In this document: positions 1 to 7,900 of the stretch, in pieces
Numbering within the stretch: position 1 is the stretch's first letter
Layout of the letters: each line of letters starts with the position of its first letter
From: an uncultured Bryobacterales bacterium
Lineage (GTDB): Bacteria; Acidobacteriota; Terriglobia; Bryobacterales; UBA6623
Direction: 5' to 3'
NCBI GenBank assembly: GCA_946887065.1
Contig: CAMPKL010000139.1
Span: 1 to 7,985 of the forward strand
DNA: 7,985 nucleotides
Notes under the pieces: generated by a model
Database searches by the model: none
Seen by the model: the letters and a program-made list of their open reading frames with translations, nothing else
Told to the model about the DNA's origin: nothing
Program-made: the position numbers and the translations under genes

Positions 1-634
1 CTTGCTGGCCGTCCAAGCCGATCGTCAAAGCTCGGCCGCTGACGCCGCCGACGTTGGGCAAGCCGGTGCCGATTCCGCCGCCGCCATGCGAGGAGTCGAT
101 CGAGTTGCCGGTGCTGACGCCGGGCAGCAGGTTCAAATAGCCAACGATGTTGCGTCCGCGCTGGGATACCGTGCTCAGTTGGCGCGTGGAAAGCTCCGCG
201 GAACCCTCGGAACTCTGCGTTTGAACCACAGCAGCCTCAGCAGTGACGCTGACGGTCTCGGTAACAGCGCCGATGCTCAACGGGATCGTCCCGAGAGGCA
301 ATCTCTCGTTCGCCGATAGGGCGATACCTTCTCGTTGATAGGCTTGGAAGCCCTCGCTTTCCACCCTGGCGGTGTAAGTTCCCGGGAGGATGCTGACGAA
401 CTGGAAATTGCCGGCCTCATCCGTCGTGATCGTTCTGCTCTCTTGAGTCCCTTCGTGGAGCAGCGTGACTGTCGCTCCGACGATGGCGCCGCCCTGGCCG
501 TCGGTTACCGAACCGAGGACCGAACTCGTGCTGCTTTGCGGCAGCGCCGGTACGGCGAGTAGGAGGCACAGCGCGACAAGCAAGACAGTCGCTCGTGACG
601 TTCGCACCTGGGAAGTCAAACAGTGATCTGGCAC
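1..634 (-). CDS. TonB-dependent receptor with carboxypeptidase-regulatory-like domain, N-terminal part (3' end outside window)
   Basis: The minus strand is open from a GTG at 634 to the left edge: 211 codons with no stop. Residues 1-30 look like a signal peptide (basic TSRAT, then hydrophobic VLLVALCLLLAVPA). Residues about 33-118 resemble a carboxypeptidase-regulatory/Cna-B-like fold (VLGSVTDGQGGAIVGATVTL, then TTDEAGNFQFVSILPGTYT and VESEGFQAY). Next comes a TonB-box-like stretch (VTETVSVTAEA), and from about 145 a plug start (RGRNIVGYLNLLPGVSTG, GRALTIGLDGQQ). This order is that of Oar-like outer-membrane receptors, in which the plug closes a beta-barrel and TonB drives uptake. The start is set by AAGGAG eight bases before the GTG. 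It is transcribed away from receptor A and shares its domain order, but its plug sequence is clearly different from the A/B pair. The barrel and substrate are not visible. Family call is firm; function beyond 'receptor' is unknown. Confidence 0.88.
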   Translation of the reverse strand, partial: MPDHCLTSQVRTSRATVLLVALCLLLAVPALPQSSTSSVLGSVTDGQGGAIVGATVTLLHEGTQESRTITTDEAGNFQFVSILPGTYTARVESEGFQAYQREGIALSANERLPLGTIPLSIGAVTETVSVTAEAAVVQTQSSEGSAELSTRQLSTVSQRGRNIVGYLNLLPGVSTGNSIDSSHGGGGIGTGLPNVGGVSGRALTIGLDGQQ

Positions 635-642
635 TCTTAAAG

Positions 643-648
643 CTCCTT
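643..648 (-). promoter_or_regulatory. Ribosome binding site for the minus-strand receptor
   Basis: On the minus strand AAGGAG lies eight bases before the GTG at 634. This favours that GTG over the next in-frame GTG nine codons later, which has no such motif and would shorten the basic region of the signal peptide. Confidence 0.75.
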
Positions 649-742
649 GAATTCGTTGCCGGTTTGGCGAAGCAACTCGCCATCCCACACAGGCATACAC
701 GGCAGGCAATCGGCGGGACGACCTGCTTCTCGACCTACTGAG

Positions 743-756
743 CGCGAAGATTCGCG
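743..756. repeat. Short inverted repeat CGCGAA-GA-TTCGCG
   Basis: Perfect six-base arms flank a two-base centre. It lies about 110 bases upstream of the minus-strand start, just downstream of a possible minus-strand -10 (TATATT at 766-761), where a repressor or RNA hairpin could act. The role is inferred from position only. Confidence 0.4.
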
Positions 757-865
757 GGTCAATATAGGCGATCTGATATGTGAAGAGATATATTCTGCCC
801 CACCGGAAGCGAGTTTAGGCGCCGCGGTAGGAAGAGGACAATAGTCCAGGGCAACCACAGCCATG

Positions 866-881
866 TAGTTCAGCTGAACTA
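866..881. promoter_or_regulatory. Perfect 16-bp palindrome, candidate operator
   Basis: TAGTTCAGCTGAACTA is its own reverse complement with no spacer. A perfect 16-bp palindrome is expected about once per 65,000 positions in random sequence, so chance occurrence in this 480-bp gap is under 1%. It sits roughly midway between the two divergent starts (about 230 bases from each), a typical place for a dimeric regulator to act. I do not recognise it as the box of a known regulator. Confidence 0.45.
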
Positions 882-883
882 TT

Positions 884-916
884 GGCGACCTTTGGCCGAT
901 CCCGAGCAAGGTCGCC
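884..916. repeat. Inverted repeat with 9-bp arms, 15-base spacer
   Basis: GGCGACCTT at 884-892 is the exact reverse complement of AAGGTCGCC at 908-916. The repeat begins two bases after the 16-bp palindrome. As RNA it would form a stable stem with a 15-base loop; as DNA it could be a spaced two-site operator. No U-tract follows on either strand, so it is not an ordinary intrinsic terminator. Confidence 0.4.
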
Positions 917-1007
917 GCACTAGAGGGGAAGGATGCATTCGTTTCCCGCCTTCTGGGATAAAAAACACATCATTCTATACATGTTCCATATTGAAGCCAG
1001 AAATTAG

Positions 1008-1036
1008 TTGCAGCTAAATCATTCGGGGTGTATGCT
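1008..1036 (+). promoter_or_regulatory. Weak candidate promoter for receptor A
   Basis: TTGCAG (1008-1013) and TATGCT (1031-1036) are spaced by 17 bases. They match the vegetative -35 and -10 consensus at three and four of six positions. Transcription would begin near 1043, leaving a leader of about 75 bases containing a small GC-rich hairpin at 1071-1084. The -35 lies inside the near-palindrome at 1004-1017. An alternative is TTGAAG (991-996) with CTAAAT (1014-1019). Consensus matching is unreliable in a presumed acidobacterium. Confidence 0.25.
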
Positions 1037-1107
1037 CCCATCGCGGTGGGCAGCGGCTCGTTTAGAACGCGCGGGGTTTCCCGCTGTCTTCGATGGGGTC
1101 TTTGAAT

Positions 1108-1112
1108 GGAGG
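1108..1112 (+). promoter_or_regulatory. Ribosome binding site deciding the receptor A start
   Basis: GGAGG lies four bases before the ATG at 1117. This supports 1117 over the in-frame ATG at 1093, which has no purine-rich motif before it and would place eight extra residues ahead of the signal peptide. The spacing is short but equals that of receptor B. Confidence 0.7.
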
Positions 1113-1116
1113 AAGA

Positions 1117-4100
1117 ATGAAATCCGAAAGGACGAGTCAGGTCGCTTTGGCTTTTAGAGCGGCCATCATTTTGGCGGTGGCGGTTGGGATCACGTGGACG
1201 CCGGCGTCCGCCCAACTCGGCACGGCAACGATTTCCGGAAACGTGATGGACGCGAGCGGCGCCGTCGTTCCCGGCGCCACGGTAACCGCGGTTAGCGTGG
1301 GGACTGGCTTTCGTCGCACGACGGAATCAGGCGCGCAGGGAGAGTACAACCTCCCCGGACTGCGTCCCGGCCCATACGACGTAACCGTCGAATCGGAGGG
1401 CTTTCGAAGAGCGCAGCAGGAAGGGTTGGTTTTGCAAGTCGACCAGAATGTCCGTCTCAACGTGACGCTGGAAGTCGGACAGATCACCGAAACCGTTGAA
1501 ATCACCGGAGAGGCTCCGCTAATCGAGAGCCAAAGCGCGACTCTTGGCGCGGTGATCGATACGCAGAAGATCACGGCGTTGCCCCTAAACGGGCGCAACT
1601 TTCAGCAACTCGCCCTCTTGGTTCCTGGCGTATCGACAGGCACGGAAGGCGGCGGGGCGGGCTCCGACGGATTCTCCGCCAACGGTCTTCGTGCGGATCA
1701 GAACGCGTTTCAGATCGACGGCACGTCGAACTCTGACCCCTTGACCAGCCGAATCACGGTGCGCCCCAGCATCGACTCGTTGCAAGAGTTCAAGATCCAG
1801 ACCAACAACTACTCGGCCGAGTTCGGCAAAGGGGCCGGCGCACAGGTCAATATCGTGACCAAGTCGGGAACCAGGGAATTCCATGGCATGGCCTGGGAGT
1901 TCTTGCGTAACAATGCGGTCCAGGCGCGTAATCTGTTTGACCGCAACTCGCGCAGCTTCCCCTGCGATCCCAGCGACACCAACGTCACCGGCAGGAAGGC
2001 CTGCGCGCCGCAGTACAACCAGAACCAGTTCGGCGGCAATCTCGGCGGACCAATTGCGGAACGCACCTTCTTCTTCGCGTCGTTTGAGGGATTCCGGCAG
2101 CGGCGCGGCGGCGCCACGGTGACTCAAGTGCCTACCGCGGCTCAACGCGCCGGGGACTTCAGCCGCATCTTGCAGACGGCCAACGCCGGCACGGACGCGC
2201 TAGGGCGCACATGGCAAAGGGGCCAGTTGTTTGATGCCAAGACGTCCACTCTCGCGCCTAACGGGCGCTACGTCAGGGATCCTTATATCAACAATCAGGT
2301 CCCGGTCACGCATTTTGATCCGGTCGCGCGGGCGATGGCAAACAACACAGAGTTCATGCCCCTGCCGAACGCTCCCGGAACCTTTAACGCGGGGGGCGAG
2401 AACCTAAATAACTGGCTGGATAGCCGCTCCAGCATCACGGACAGCGAGGATTACAGCGGACGCATCGACCATCAGTTCTCCGACACGGACACGATTTTTG
2501 GCCGATACAGCATTCAGGATGCCCGCTCTTACTCTCCGCGTACGTTCCCAGGATTCGGCGACGAGGACAACCAGCGGACGACGAACATGACCGTCGCCTA
2601 CACCAAGGTGTTCACCCCGACCGTTGTGGCGGATTTCCGCTTCGGTCATCAAGGGCTGTTCCAAACCAGCGGTTCTGAGGATGGTCTGGCCGGCGAGGAC
2701 TGGCTCGGTACGTTCAACATGCCGGGCATGGATTTCGTCAGACAGGCCGGCAACGTCGGCTCTCCGGGCATCAACATTGCCGGATTCGCCGGCTTTGGCA
2801 ATCCCAACGGCCCCTTCGACCGACGCATTAATACGTTTCAGCCGATGGCGATCCTTTCGGTCACCAAGGGTAAGCACGCCATGAAGTTCGGCGGCGAGTT
2901 GCGTTGGGTCGTTCTCAACTCGGTCGGCCCGCTGGGCGGCGACGGCGGAACGCGCGGCAACATGAACTTCAACAACGCGCAGTGGACGGGCATCGACGGC
3001 GTCAGCAACACCGGACACACGGCTGCAGCCTTCCTACTGGGACTGGCGACGCAGAAGACCCGGCTGGTGGGCGACTTCAAGTTGGGCTACCAGGCGCGGG
3101 AATGGGGCGCCTTTTTCCAAGACGACTACAAGGCGACCAACAGCCTAACGCTGAATTTCGGCGTACGCTACTTGTACTACACGCCTCCCTACGACAGCAG
3201 CGACAGAATTTCCACATGGGGTCAAGATCAGGTGTGTCCCAGTTACGCCGTTTGCGGCCCAAGGCTGCTGTTCGATCAAAATAGCCCCTACCAGTCTTAC
3301 TACGGGCTAGCAGGCGTGGACTTCCCTCGTTCTTTGGCTGCTACCGACAAGAAGAACATCGGACCGCGATTCGGATTCGCCTGGCAGATGGATCAGAAGA
3401 CCGTCATCCGCGGCGGCTACGGCATCTTCTATGACACGGTCCCGATCACGGTGAACGGCGACACCTTGATCAATTATCCTCAGGTCATCGAAGACCAGGA
3501 GAACGTGGCGCTTGGCCAGTTCGGCCCGCCTGTTCCCAACGCGCTGGTCGGCTTCCGCTTCGACCGGCCGGGTCTCGGCACCGGCGGCCCCGGCTCGGTG
3601 GCGCAGTTCCAGCCTGGTCCGAATAACTTCAATCCCGACTTCAAGAACTCCTACATCCAAAGCTGGAACTTCGGTATCCAGAGGCAACTCCCGGGGAACG
3701 TCATCGTGGAGTTGGCCTATGCCGGTTCAAAAGGAACCCGCCTGCATAGACAGATCGTGAAGAATCTTGCCGAGCCGCTTGGCCCTAACGCCGTAATCGG
3801 CAACCTGCTGAACGACCCGACTATTCCAGCCGGGATCGGAGACTCAAAGAATCAGTTGCGGCGCCTCGTGCCGGTTACTTTCGAACAGGGAGTCATCATT
3901 CCCCTGCAGAATGTGTTCGAGACGCAATCCACTGCGTTCTCGAACTATCACGGCGGCACGCTGCGCGTTGAGAAGCGCTTTAACCAAGGTCTCACCTTCC
4001 TCACGGCTTACACGTTCTCGAAGGCGATCTCCGACAACCCCGGGTTCCGCGGAGGCGGCCAGGGACTCTCATCCGCCGGCGCGCAGAACATTCTCGACAT

Positions 4101-4656
4101 AACGGCGGAGAAGGGTCTCGCCGATTTGGATCATCGCCACCGGTTTACCACCGCCGCGGTTTACGAACTGCCGTTCGCCCGGCAATCAACCGGTATCACC
4201 AAAGCGCTGCTCGGCGGCTGGGCGACGGATGTCATCGTGGCATTGCAATCGGGACTGCCGATGACGCCGCAAATTCAAGGCGATGCCGGCTCGATGGGCA
4301 CCGATCAGGCCCTGCGGCCGGACCTCATCTGCAATCCGAACTTGCCGCGAGGCGAGCAGACGATCGACAGATTCTTCGACACAAGCTGCTTGGTGCTGCA
4401 AACGCCGATGCGTTACGGAACGGCAGGCCGCGGCGTCATTACGGGTCCCGGTACAATCGGCATCGACCTTGGAGTTCGCAAGGCTATCCCGATCACCGAG
4501 AGGGTCAACATGCAGTTCCGGGCGGAGTTTTTCAATCTCCCGAACCACGCCAATTGGGCTCCGCCTAACAAACGGGTCGGCAACAACCAATTCGGCGTTG
4601 TAACGTCCGCCCGGGATCCTCGGATCATTCAGTTCGGTTTGAAGCTGATCTTCTAG
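1117..4656 (+). CDS. TonB-dependent receptor, Oar-like, with carboxypeptidase-regulatory-like domain (receptor A, complete)
   Basis: Complete 1179-residue outer-membrane receptor. Residues 1-32 are a signal peptide (MKSERT, hydrophobic AAIILAVAVGI, cleavage after TPASA). Residues about 35-118 form a carboxypeptidase-regulatory/Cna-B-like domain (ISGNVMDASGAVVPGATVT, LPGLRPGPYDVTVESEGF). A TonB-box-like TETVEITGEAP follows at about 124-134. The plug spans roughly 135-255 (LPLNGRNFQQLALLVPGVS, NGLRADQNAFQIDGTSNS, GKGAGAQVNIVTKSGT). The rest is a long beta-barrel ending QFGLKLIF, whose terminal Phe is the usual BAM signal. Six cysteines occur, in three pairs (283/296, 707/713, 1072/1091), consistent with loop disulfides. 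Known for the family: energised uptake through the outer membrane; Oar of Myxococcus acts in protein export and development. The substrate here is unknown. The downstream paralogue is nearly collinear, but its upstream DNA is unrelated, so each copy probably has its own promoter. Family certain, role open. Confidence 0.95.
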   Translation: MKSERTSQVALAFRAAIILAVAVGITWTPASAQLGTATISGNVMDASGAVVPGATVTAVSVGTGFRRTTESGAQGEYNLPGLRPGPYDVTVESEGFRRAQQEGLVLQVDQNVRLNVTLEVGQITETVEITGEAPLIESQSATLGAVIDTQKITALPLNGRNFQQLALLVPGVSTGTEGGGAGSDGFSANGLRADQNAFQIDGTSNSDPLTSRITVRPSIDSLQEFKIQTNNYSAEFGKGAGAQVNIVTKSGTREFHGMAWEFLRNNAVQARNLFDRNSRSFPCDPSDTNVTGRKACAPQYNQNQFGGNLGGPIAERTFFFASFEGFRQRRGGATVTQVPTAAQRAGDFSRILQTANAGTDALGRTWQRGQLFDAKTSTLAPNGRYVRDPYINNQVPVTHFDPVARAMANNTEFMPLPNAPGTFNAGGENLNNWLDSRSSITDSEDYSGRIDHQFSDTDTIFGRYSIQDARSYSPRTFPGFGDEDNQRTTNMTVAYTKVFTPTVVADFRFGHQGLFQTSGSEDGLAGEDWLGTFNMPGMDFVRQAGNVGSPGINIAGFAGFGNPNGPFDRRINTFQPMAILSVTKGKHAMKFGGELRWVVLNSVGPLGGDGGTRGNMNFNNAQWTGIDGVSNTGHTAAAFLLGLATQKTRLVGDFKLGYQAREWGAFFQDDYKATNSLTLNFGVRYLYYTPPYDSSDRISTWGQDQVCPSYAVCGPRLLFDQNSPYQSYYGLAGVDFPRSLAATDKKNIGPRFGFAWQMDQKTVIRGGYGIFYDTVPITVNGDTLINYPQVIEDQENVALGQFGPPVPNALVGFRFDRPGLGTGGPGSVAQFQPGPNNFNPDFKNSYIQSWNFGIQRQLPGNVIVELAYAGSKGTRLHRQIVKNLAEPLGPNAVIGNLLNDPTIPAGIGDSKNQLRRLVPVTFEQGVIIPLQNVFETQSTAFSNYHGGTLRVEKRFNQGLTFLTAYTFSKAISDNPGFRGGGQGLSSAGAQNILDITAEKGLADLDHRHRFTTAAVYELPFARQSTGITKALLGGWATDVIVALQSGLPMTPQIQGDAGSMGTDQALRPDLICNPNLPRGEQTIDRFFDTSCLVLQTPMRYGTAGRGVITGPGTIGIDLGVRKAIPITERVNMQFRAEFFNLPNHANWAPPNKRVGNNQFGVVTSARDPRIIQFGLKLIF
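1213..4167 (+). repeat. Gene-scale direct repeat, copy A
   Basis: The mature part of receptor A from its first residue (Gln33) to Glu1017 matches 5034-7985 with one single-codon gap, where receptor A has WQMDQKTVIRGG and B has one residue fewer. The match ends at the window edge, so the true repeat is longer. Signal peptides and upstream DNA lie outside the similarity. Confidence 0.85.
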
Positions 4657-4679
4657 GGTCCGTTCAGCTGCCTTAAAAC

Positions 4680-4715
4680 ACGGCCCCAGGATCGAAGACC
4701 CGATCCTGGGGCCGT
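4680..4715 (+). terminator. Strong hairpin after receptor A, no U-tract
   Basis: Twenty-three bases after the stop codon, the arms 4680-4694 and 4701-4715 pair perfectly over 15 bp (ACGGCCCCAGGATCG with its complement) around the loop AAGACC. On the plus strand the hairpin is followed by CGCACATTC rather than a U-run, so it is not a textbook intrinsic terminator. It may define or protect the mRNA 3' end, with termination further downstream. On the minus strand it would be followed by TGTTTT, but no minus-strand gene ends here. Confidence 0.6.
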
Positions 4716-4727
4716 CGCACATTCGAG

Positions 4728-4786
4728 CCTCTCTCTCGTCTCACCTCTCCACGTTCTCTTCCTCTGCTTCCACTTACTCCGTCCTC
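4728..4786 (+). promoter_or_regulatory. C-rich, G-poor tract resembling a Rho utilisation (rut) site
   Basis: By direct count the 59 bases contain 29 C and only 4 G, and 51 of 59 are pyrimidines, with many CT and TC steps. Such C-over-G bubbles in unstructured RNA are the known signature of Rho loading. It starts 13 bases beyond the hairpin after receptor A, in DNA without an open frame, which fits Rho-dependent termination before receptor B. This is inference from composition. Confidence 0.4.
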
Positions 4787-4831
4787 GGTGATGCAAGCGG
4801 GGGCGCCCCTATCGACCCATTGCTTGACTGC

Positions 4832-4853
4832 TGAGTGCGATGAAGGGCACTCA
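4832..4853. repeat. Inverted repeat TGAGTGC-8-GCACTCA upstream of receptor B promoter
   Basis: Seven-base perfect arms (4832-4838 and 4847-4853) flank GATGAAGG. The right arm ends 13 bases before the predicted -35 of receptor B, an activator-like position. No matching element occurs before receptor A. Confidence 0.35.
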
Positions 4854-4866
4854 CCCCAAAAAAACC

Positions 4867-4896
4867 TTGTTTGGTTGATCCATTGTTGTATATACT
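4867..4896 (+). promoter_or_regulatory. Candidate promoter for receptor B
   Basis: TTGTTT (4867-4872) and TATACT (4891-4896) are separated by 18 bases. The -10 matches the vegetative consensus at five of six positions and the -35 at three. A run of seven A (4858-4864) lies just upstream, as in an UP-like element. Transcription would start near 4903, giving a leader of about 45 bases. This is the most promoter-like stretch in the window. Confidence 0.45.
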
Positions 4897-4937
4897 TCAC
4901 CCGTCTCAATTGGGGCGTGAATCTACTTAAGGATTGT

Positions 4938-4942
4938 GGAGG
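4938..4942 (+). promoter_or_regulatory. Ribosome binding site deciding the receptor B start
   Basis: GGAGG lies four bases before the GTG at 4947, the same short spacing as in receptor A. This supports 4947 over the in-frame GTG at 4917, which has only a GGGGC stretch ahead of it. Confidence 0.7.
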
Positions 4943-4946
4943 CGAC

Positions 4947-7900
4947 GTGGGAGTTAATAGATACCAGACCGGGTTCCGTGCGGTTTTGCAGTTGTCTTTG
5001 CTGCTTGCTGCCGCCGCGATGCCGGCAGCGGCCCAGATCGGCACGGGGACCATTTCGGGGATCATTTCGGATCAGACGGGAGCGGTGATCGTGAGCGCGG
5101 ATGTCACGGCGGTCAGCGCGGAAACCGGATTTCGGCGAACGACGGTCGCCGACGAACGAGGCCAATATAATTTCCCAGGCCTGCGGCCTGGCGCGTACAC
5201 GCTAAGTGTTGAATCGGCGGGGTTTCGACGCGTAGAGCGGCAGAACCTCACCTTGCAGGTCGACCAGAATCTCAGGTTGAACTTCGCAATGGAGCTTGGT
5301 CAGGTGACCGAGATCGTGGAGATTACTGGAGAGGCGCCGCTGGTTGAGACGCAAAACGCCACCATGGGCGCGGTGATCGACACCCAGAAGATCACGGCTC
5401 TTCCGCTCAACGGCCGCGACTTTCAGCAGTTGGCGGTCTTGGTGCCGGGCGTCTCTACCGGCACCGAAGGAGGCCAGGCCGGATCTTCCGGGTTCTCGGC
5501 TAATGGTCTGCGCGCCGATCAGAACGCATTCCAGATCGACGGCACGTCGAACTCTAACGCTCTGACGAGCCGAATTACGGTGCGGCCGAGCATCGACTCG
5601 CTGCAAGAATTCAAAATTCAAACGAACAACTACTCGGCGGAGTATGGCAAGGGCGCCGGCGCGCAGGTCAATGTCGTTACCAAATCGGGCACAACGGAGT
5701 TCCATGGGACCTTGTGGGAGTTCCTGCGGAATGACCGGGTACAGGCGCGGGACTTCTTTGACCGCGACCGGCGGAGCTTCCCCTGCGACGCCAGCGATCC
5801 GGACATCGCCAACCGTCCGGCGTGCGCACCGCAGTATAACCAGAACCAGTTCGGCGCCAACCTGGGCGGGCCGCTGGCGAGCCGGACCTTTTTCTTCGCC
5901 GCCTTTGAAGGGTTTAGGCAGAGTCGCGGCAACGCCACGGTCACCCAGGTGTTGACTGAGGCGCAGCGCTCCGGCGACTTCAGCCGCAACTTGCTGTCCG
6001 CCACCGCCGGTACCGACGCGGCGGGACGCACTTGGAAGCGCGGCCAACTTTTCGACCCGAGGACATCCCAACTGCATTCTTCGGGCCGATTTATCCGGGA
6101 ACCGTACGCGAACAATCAGGTTCCTGTAACGCACTTCGATCCCGTGGCGCTCCAAATGGTCAACAACCACGAGTTCTACCCTCTGCCGAACGCCGCGGGA
6201 ACCTTCAACAGCAATGGCGACCCCCGAGAGAACTATCTGCAGAGCCGGTCGAGCAGGGACGAGAACGAACTCTTCCAGGGGCGCATCGACCACCAATTCT
6301 CGGACAACGACACGATCTTCGGCCGCTTCTCCCTCTCGGATGCGCGCGGCTTCAGCCCCGGCACGTTCGTGGGCTTCGGGTCCGAGGACAACGTCAGGAC
6401 GATGAATACGACGGTCTCCTACAGCAAGGTGCTCACCCCGAGAACTGTTGCTGAGTTCCGCTTTGGGCACCAGGGATTTTTCCAGACGAGCGGCTCGGAG
6501 GACGGTTTGGCCGGCGAAGACTGGCTGGGCGTGTTCAACCTACCCGGCATGGACTTCGTGCGTGAATCCGGAGTTACCGGGTCCCCGCAGATTAACATCG
6601 GGGGATATGCTCGGATGGGCAATGGCACAGGCCCATTCGACCGCCGCATCCATACCTACCAGCCAATGGGGAGCGTCTCGATCACCAAGGGGAAGCACTT
6701 CCTCAAGATCGGCGGCGAGTTGCGATATGTCCGGCTGAACTCGTTCGGCCCGCTTAGCGGCGCCGCGGGCACCACGGGCAGTTTCGCCTTTGACAACGCC
6801 GGTTGGACCGGAATCCAAGGCGTCAATAATACCGGCAGCACTGCCGCGTCTTTCGTGCAAGGTCTGGCACGGCAGAAGACCCGGCTGGTCGGCGACTTCA
6901 AGTTGGGATACACGGCCCGCGAGTGGGGAGCCTATATCCAAGACGACTACAAAGCCACGAACAACCTCACTCTGAACTTCGGCGTACGGTACATGTACTA
7001 CACACCGCCCTACGACGATCGCAACGCCATTTCCTCCTGGACTCAAGACGTGCCTTGCCTAAGCTACAGCGCGTGCGGCCCGAAGTTATTGACGGACCTC
7101 AACAGCCCCCACCAGCCGGAATTCCGTTTGGCGGGCGTCGACTTGCCGCGTTCGCTGACCAAGACGGACAAGAAGAACATCGGGCCGCGGTTCGGTTTTG
7201 CCTGGGACCACAACCGGACGGTCGTTCGCGGCGGCTACGGCATTTTCTTCGACACGGCGCCGATCACGGTGAACGGCGATACGCTGCTGAATTACCCGCA
7301 AGTCATCGAGGATCAGGAAAACGTTTCCTTGGGCCAGCACGGCCCCCCGGTTCCGAACGCGCTGATCGGCTTTCGGTTCAGCCGGCCGGGTTTAGGCGAT
7401 GGCGGACCTGGGTCGGTAGCGCAGTTTCAGCCAGGTCCGAACAACTTCAACTCCGATTTCCACAACTCCTACATACAGGTCTGGAACGCGTCGATCCAAC
7501 GCCAGTTGCCCGGCCAGATGATGTTTGAAATCGGTTACTCCGGATCGAAGGGCACACGATTGCACCGGCAGATCGTGCTCAACCTAGCCGAGCCGCTGGG
7601 GCCGGACGCGGTGATTCCCGACCTGCTGAACGATCCCACCATCCCGGCCGGTATCGGCGACTCGAAGAATCAGATGCGGCGGCTGATCCCAATCACCTAC
7701 GAGCAGGGGGTCATCATCCCCTTGCAAAACGTCTTCGAGACGCAATCCACGGCTTTCTCCAACTACCACGGAGGAACGCTGCGGCTGGAGAAGCGCTTCA
7801 GCGGCGGTCTGACCTTTCTGACGGCGTACACATTCTCGAAGGCGATCTCCGACAACCCGGGCTTCTCGGGGGGCGGACAAGGCCTTTCGTCCGCCGGCGC

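Larger units (their letters stand above)
635..1107. other. Divergent intergenic region with inverted repeats, no convincing gene
   Basis: This stretch separates two receptor genes pointing away from each other, so it should hold both promoters. Only short open frames occur, none with a credible ribosome site or recognisable protein. It contains AT-rich patches (about 761-795 and 959-1020) unlike the GC-rich coding DNA. It also holds inverted repeats at 743-756, 866-881, 884-916 and 1004-1017, and a short leader hairpin at 1071-1084 (GCGGG, GTTT loop, CCCGC). A TATATT at 766-761 on the minus strand could be the -10 of the left receptor, but no good -35 accompanies it. Confidence 0.7.

Noticed and set aside
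2..562. Plus-strand frames at 2-319 and 335-562
   Set aside because: They lie opposite the left receptor, whose minus-strand translation has clear signal peptide, regulatory-like and plug motifs.
560..575. Possible lipoprotein box around Cys23 of the left receptor
   Set aside because: The residues before the cysteine (VAL) lack the small residue required at -1, and a normal signal peptidase I site follows at VPA.
637..909. 90-codon minus-strand frame ending two bases before the left receptor's GTG, as if translationally coupled
   Set aside because: It starts with TTG without a ribosome site, crosses the inverted repeats, and its product resembles nothing I recognise. The position of its stop is probably coincidence.
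4657..4946. Insertion sequence or attachment site mediating the tandem duplication
   Set aside because: No transposase frame, terminal inverted repeats or target-site duplication could be seen between the copies.
5202..6470. Long minus-strand open frame of 422 codons opposite receptor B
   Set aside because: It mirrors the receptor frame in GC-rich codons, and a similar antisense frame appears opposite receptor A. The translation is Arg/Val/Ala-rich without a recognisable domain, while the plus-strand protein is unmistakable.
6032..7528. Apparent plus-strand frames at 6032-6454 and 6923-7528 that might signal a frameshift in receptor B
   Set aside because: Codon-by-codon translation of the receptor frame from 4947 to 7985 has no stop and aligns throughout with receptor A; these frames are shadows.
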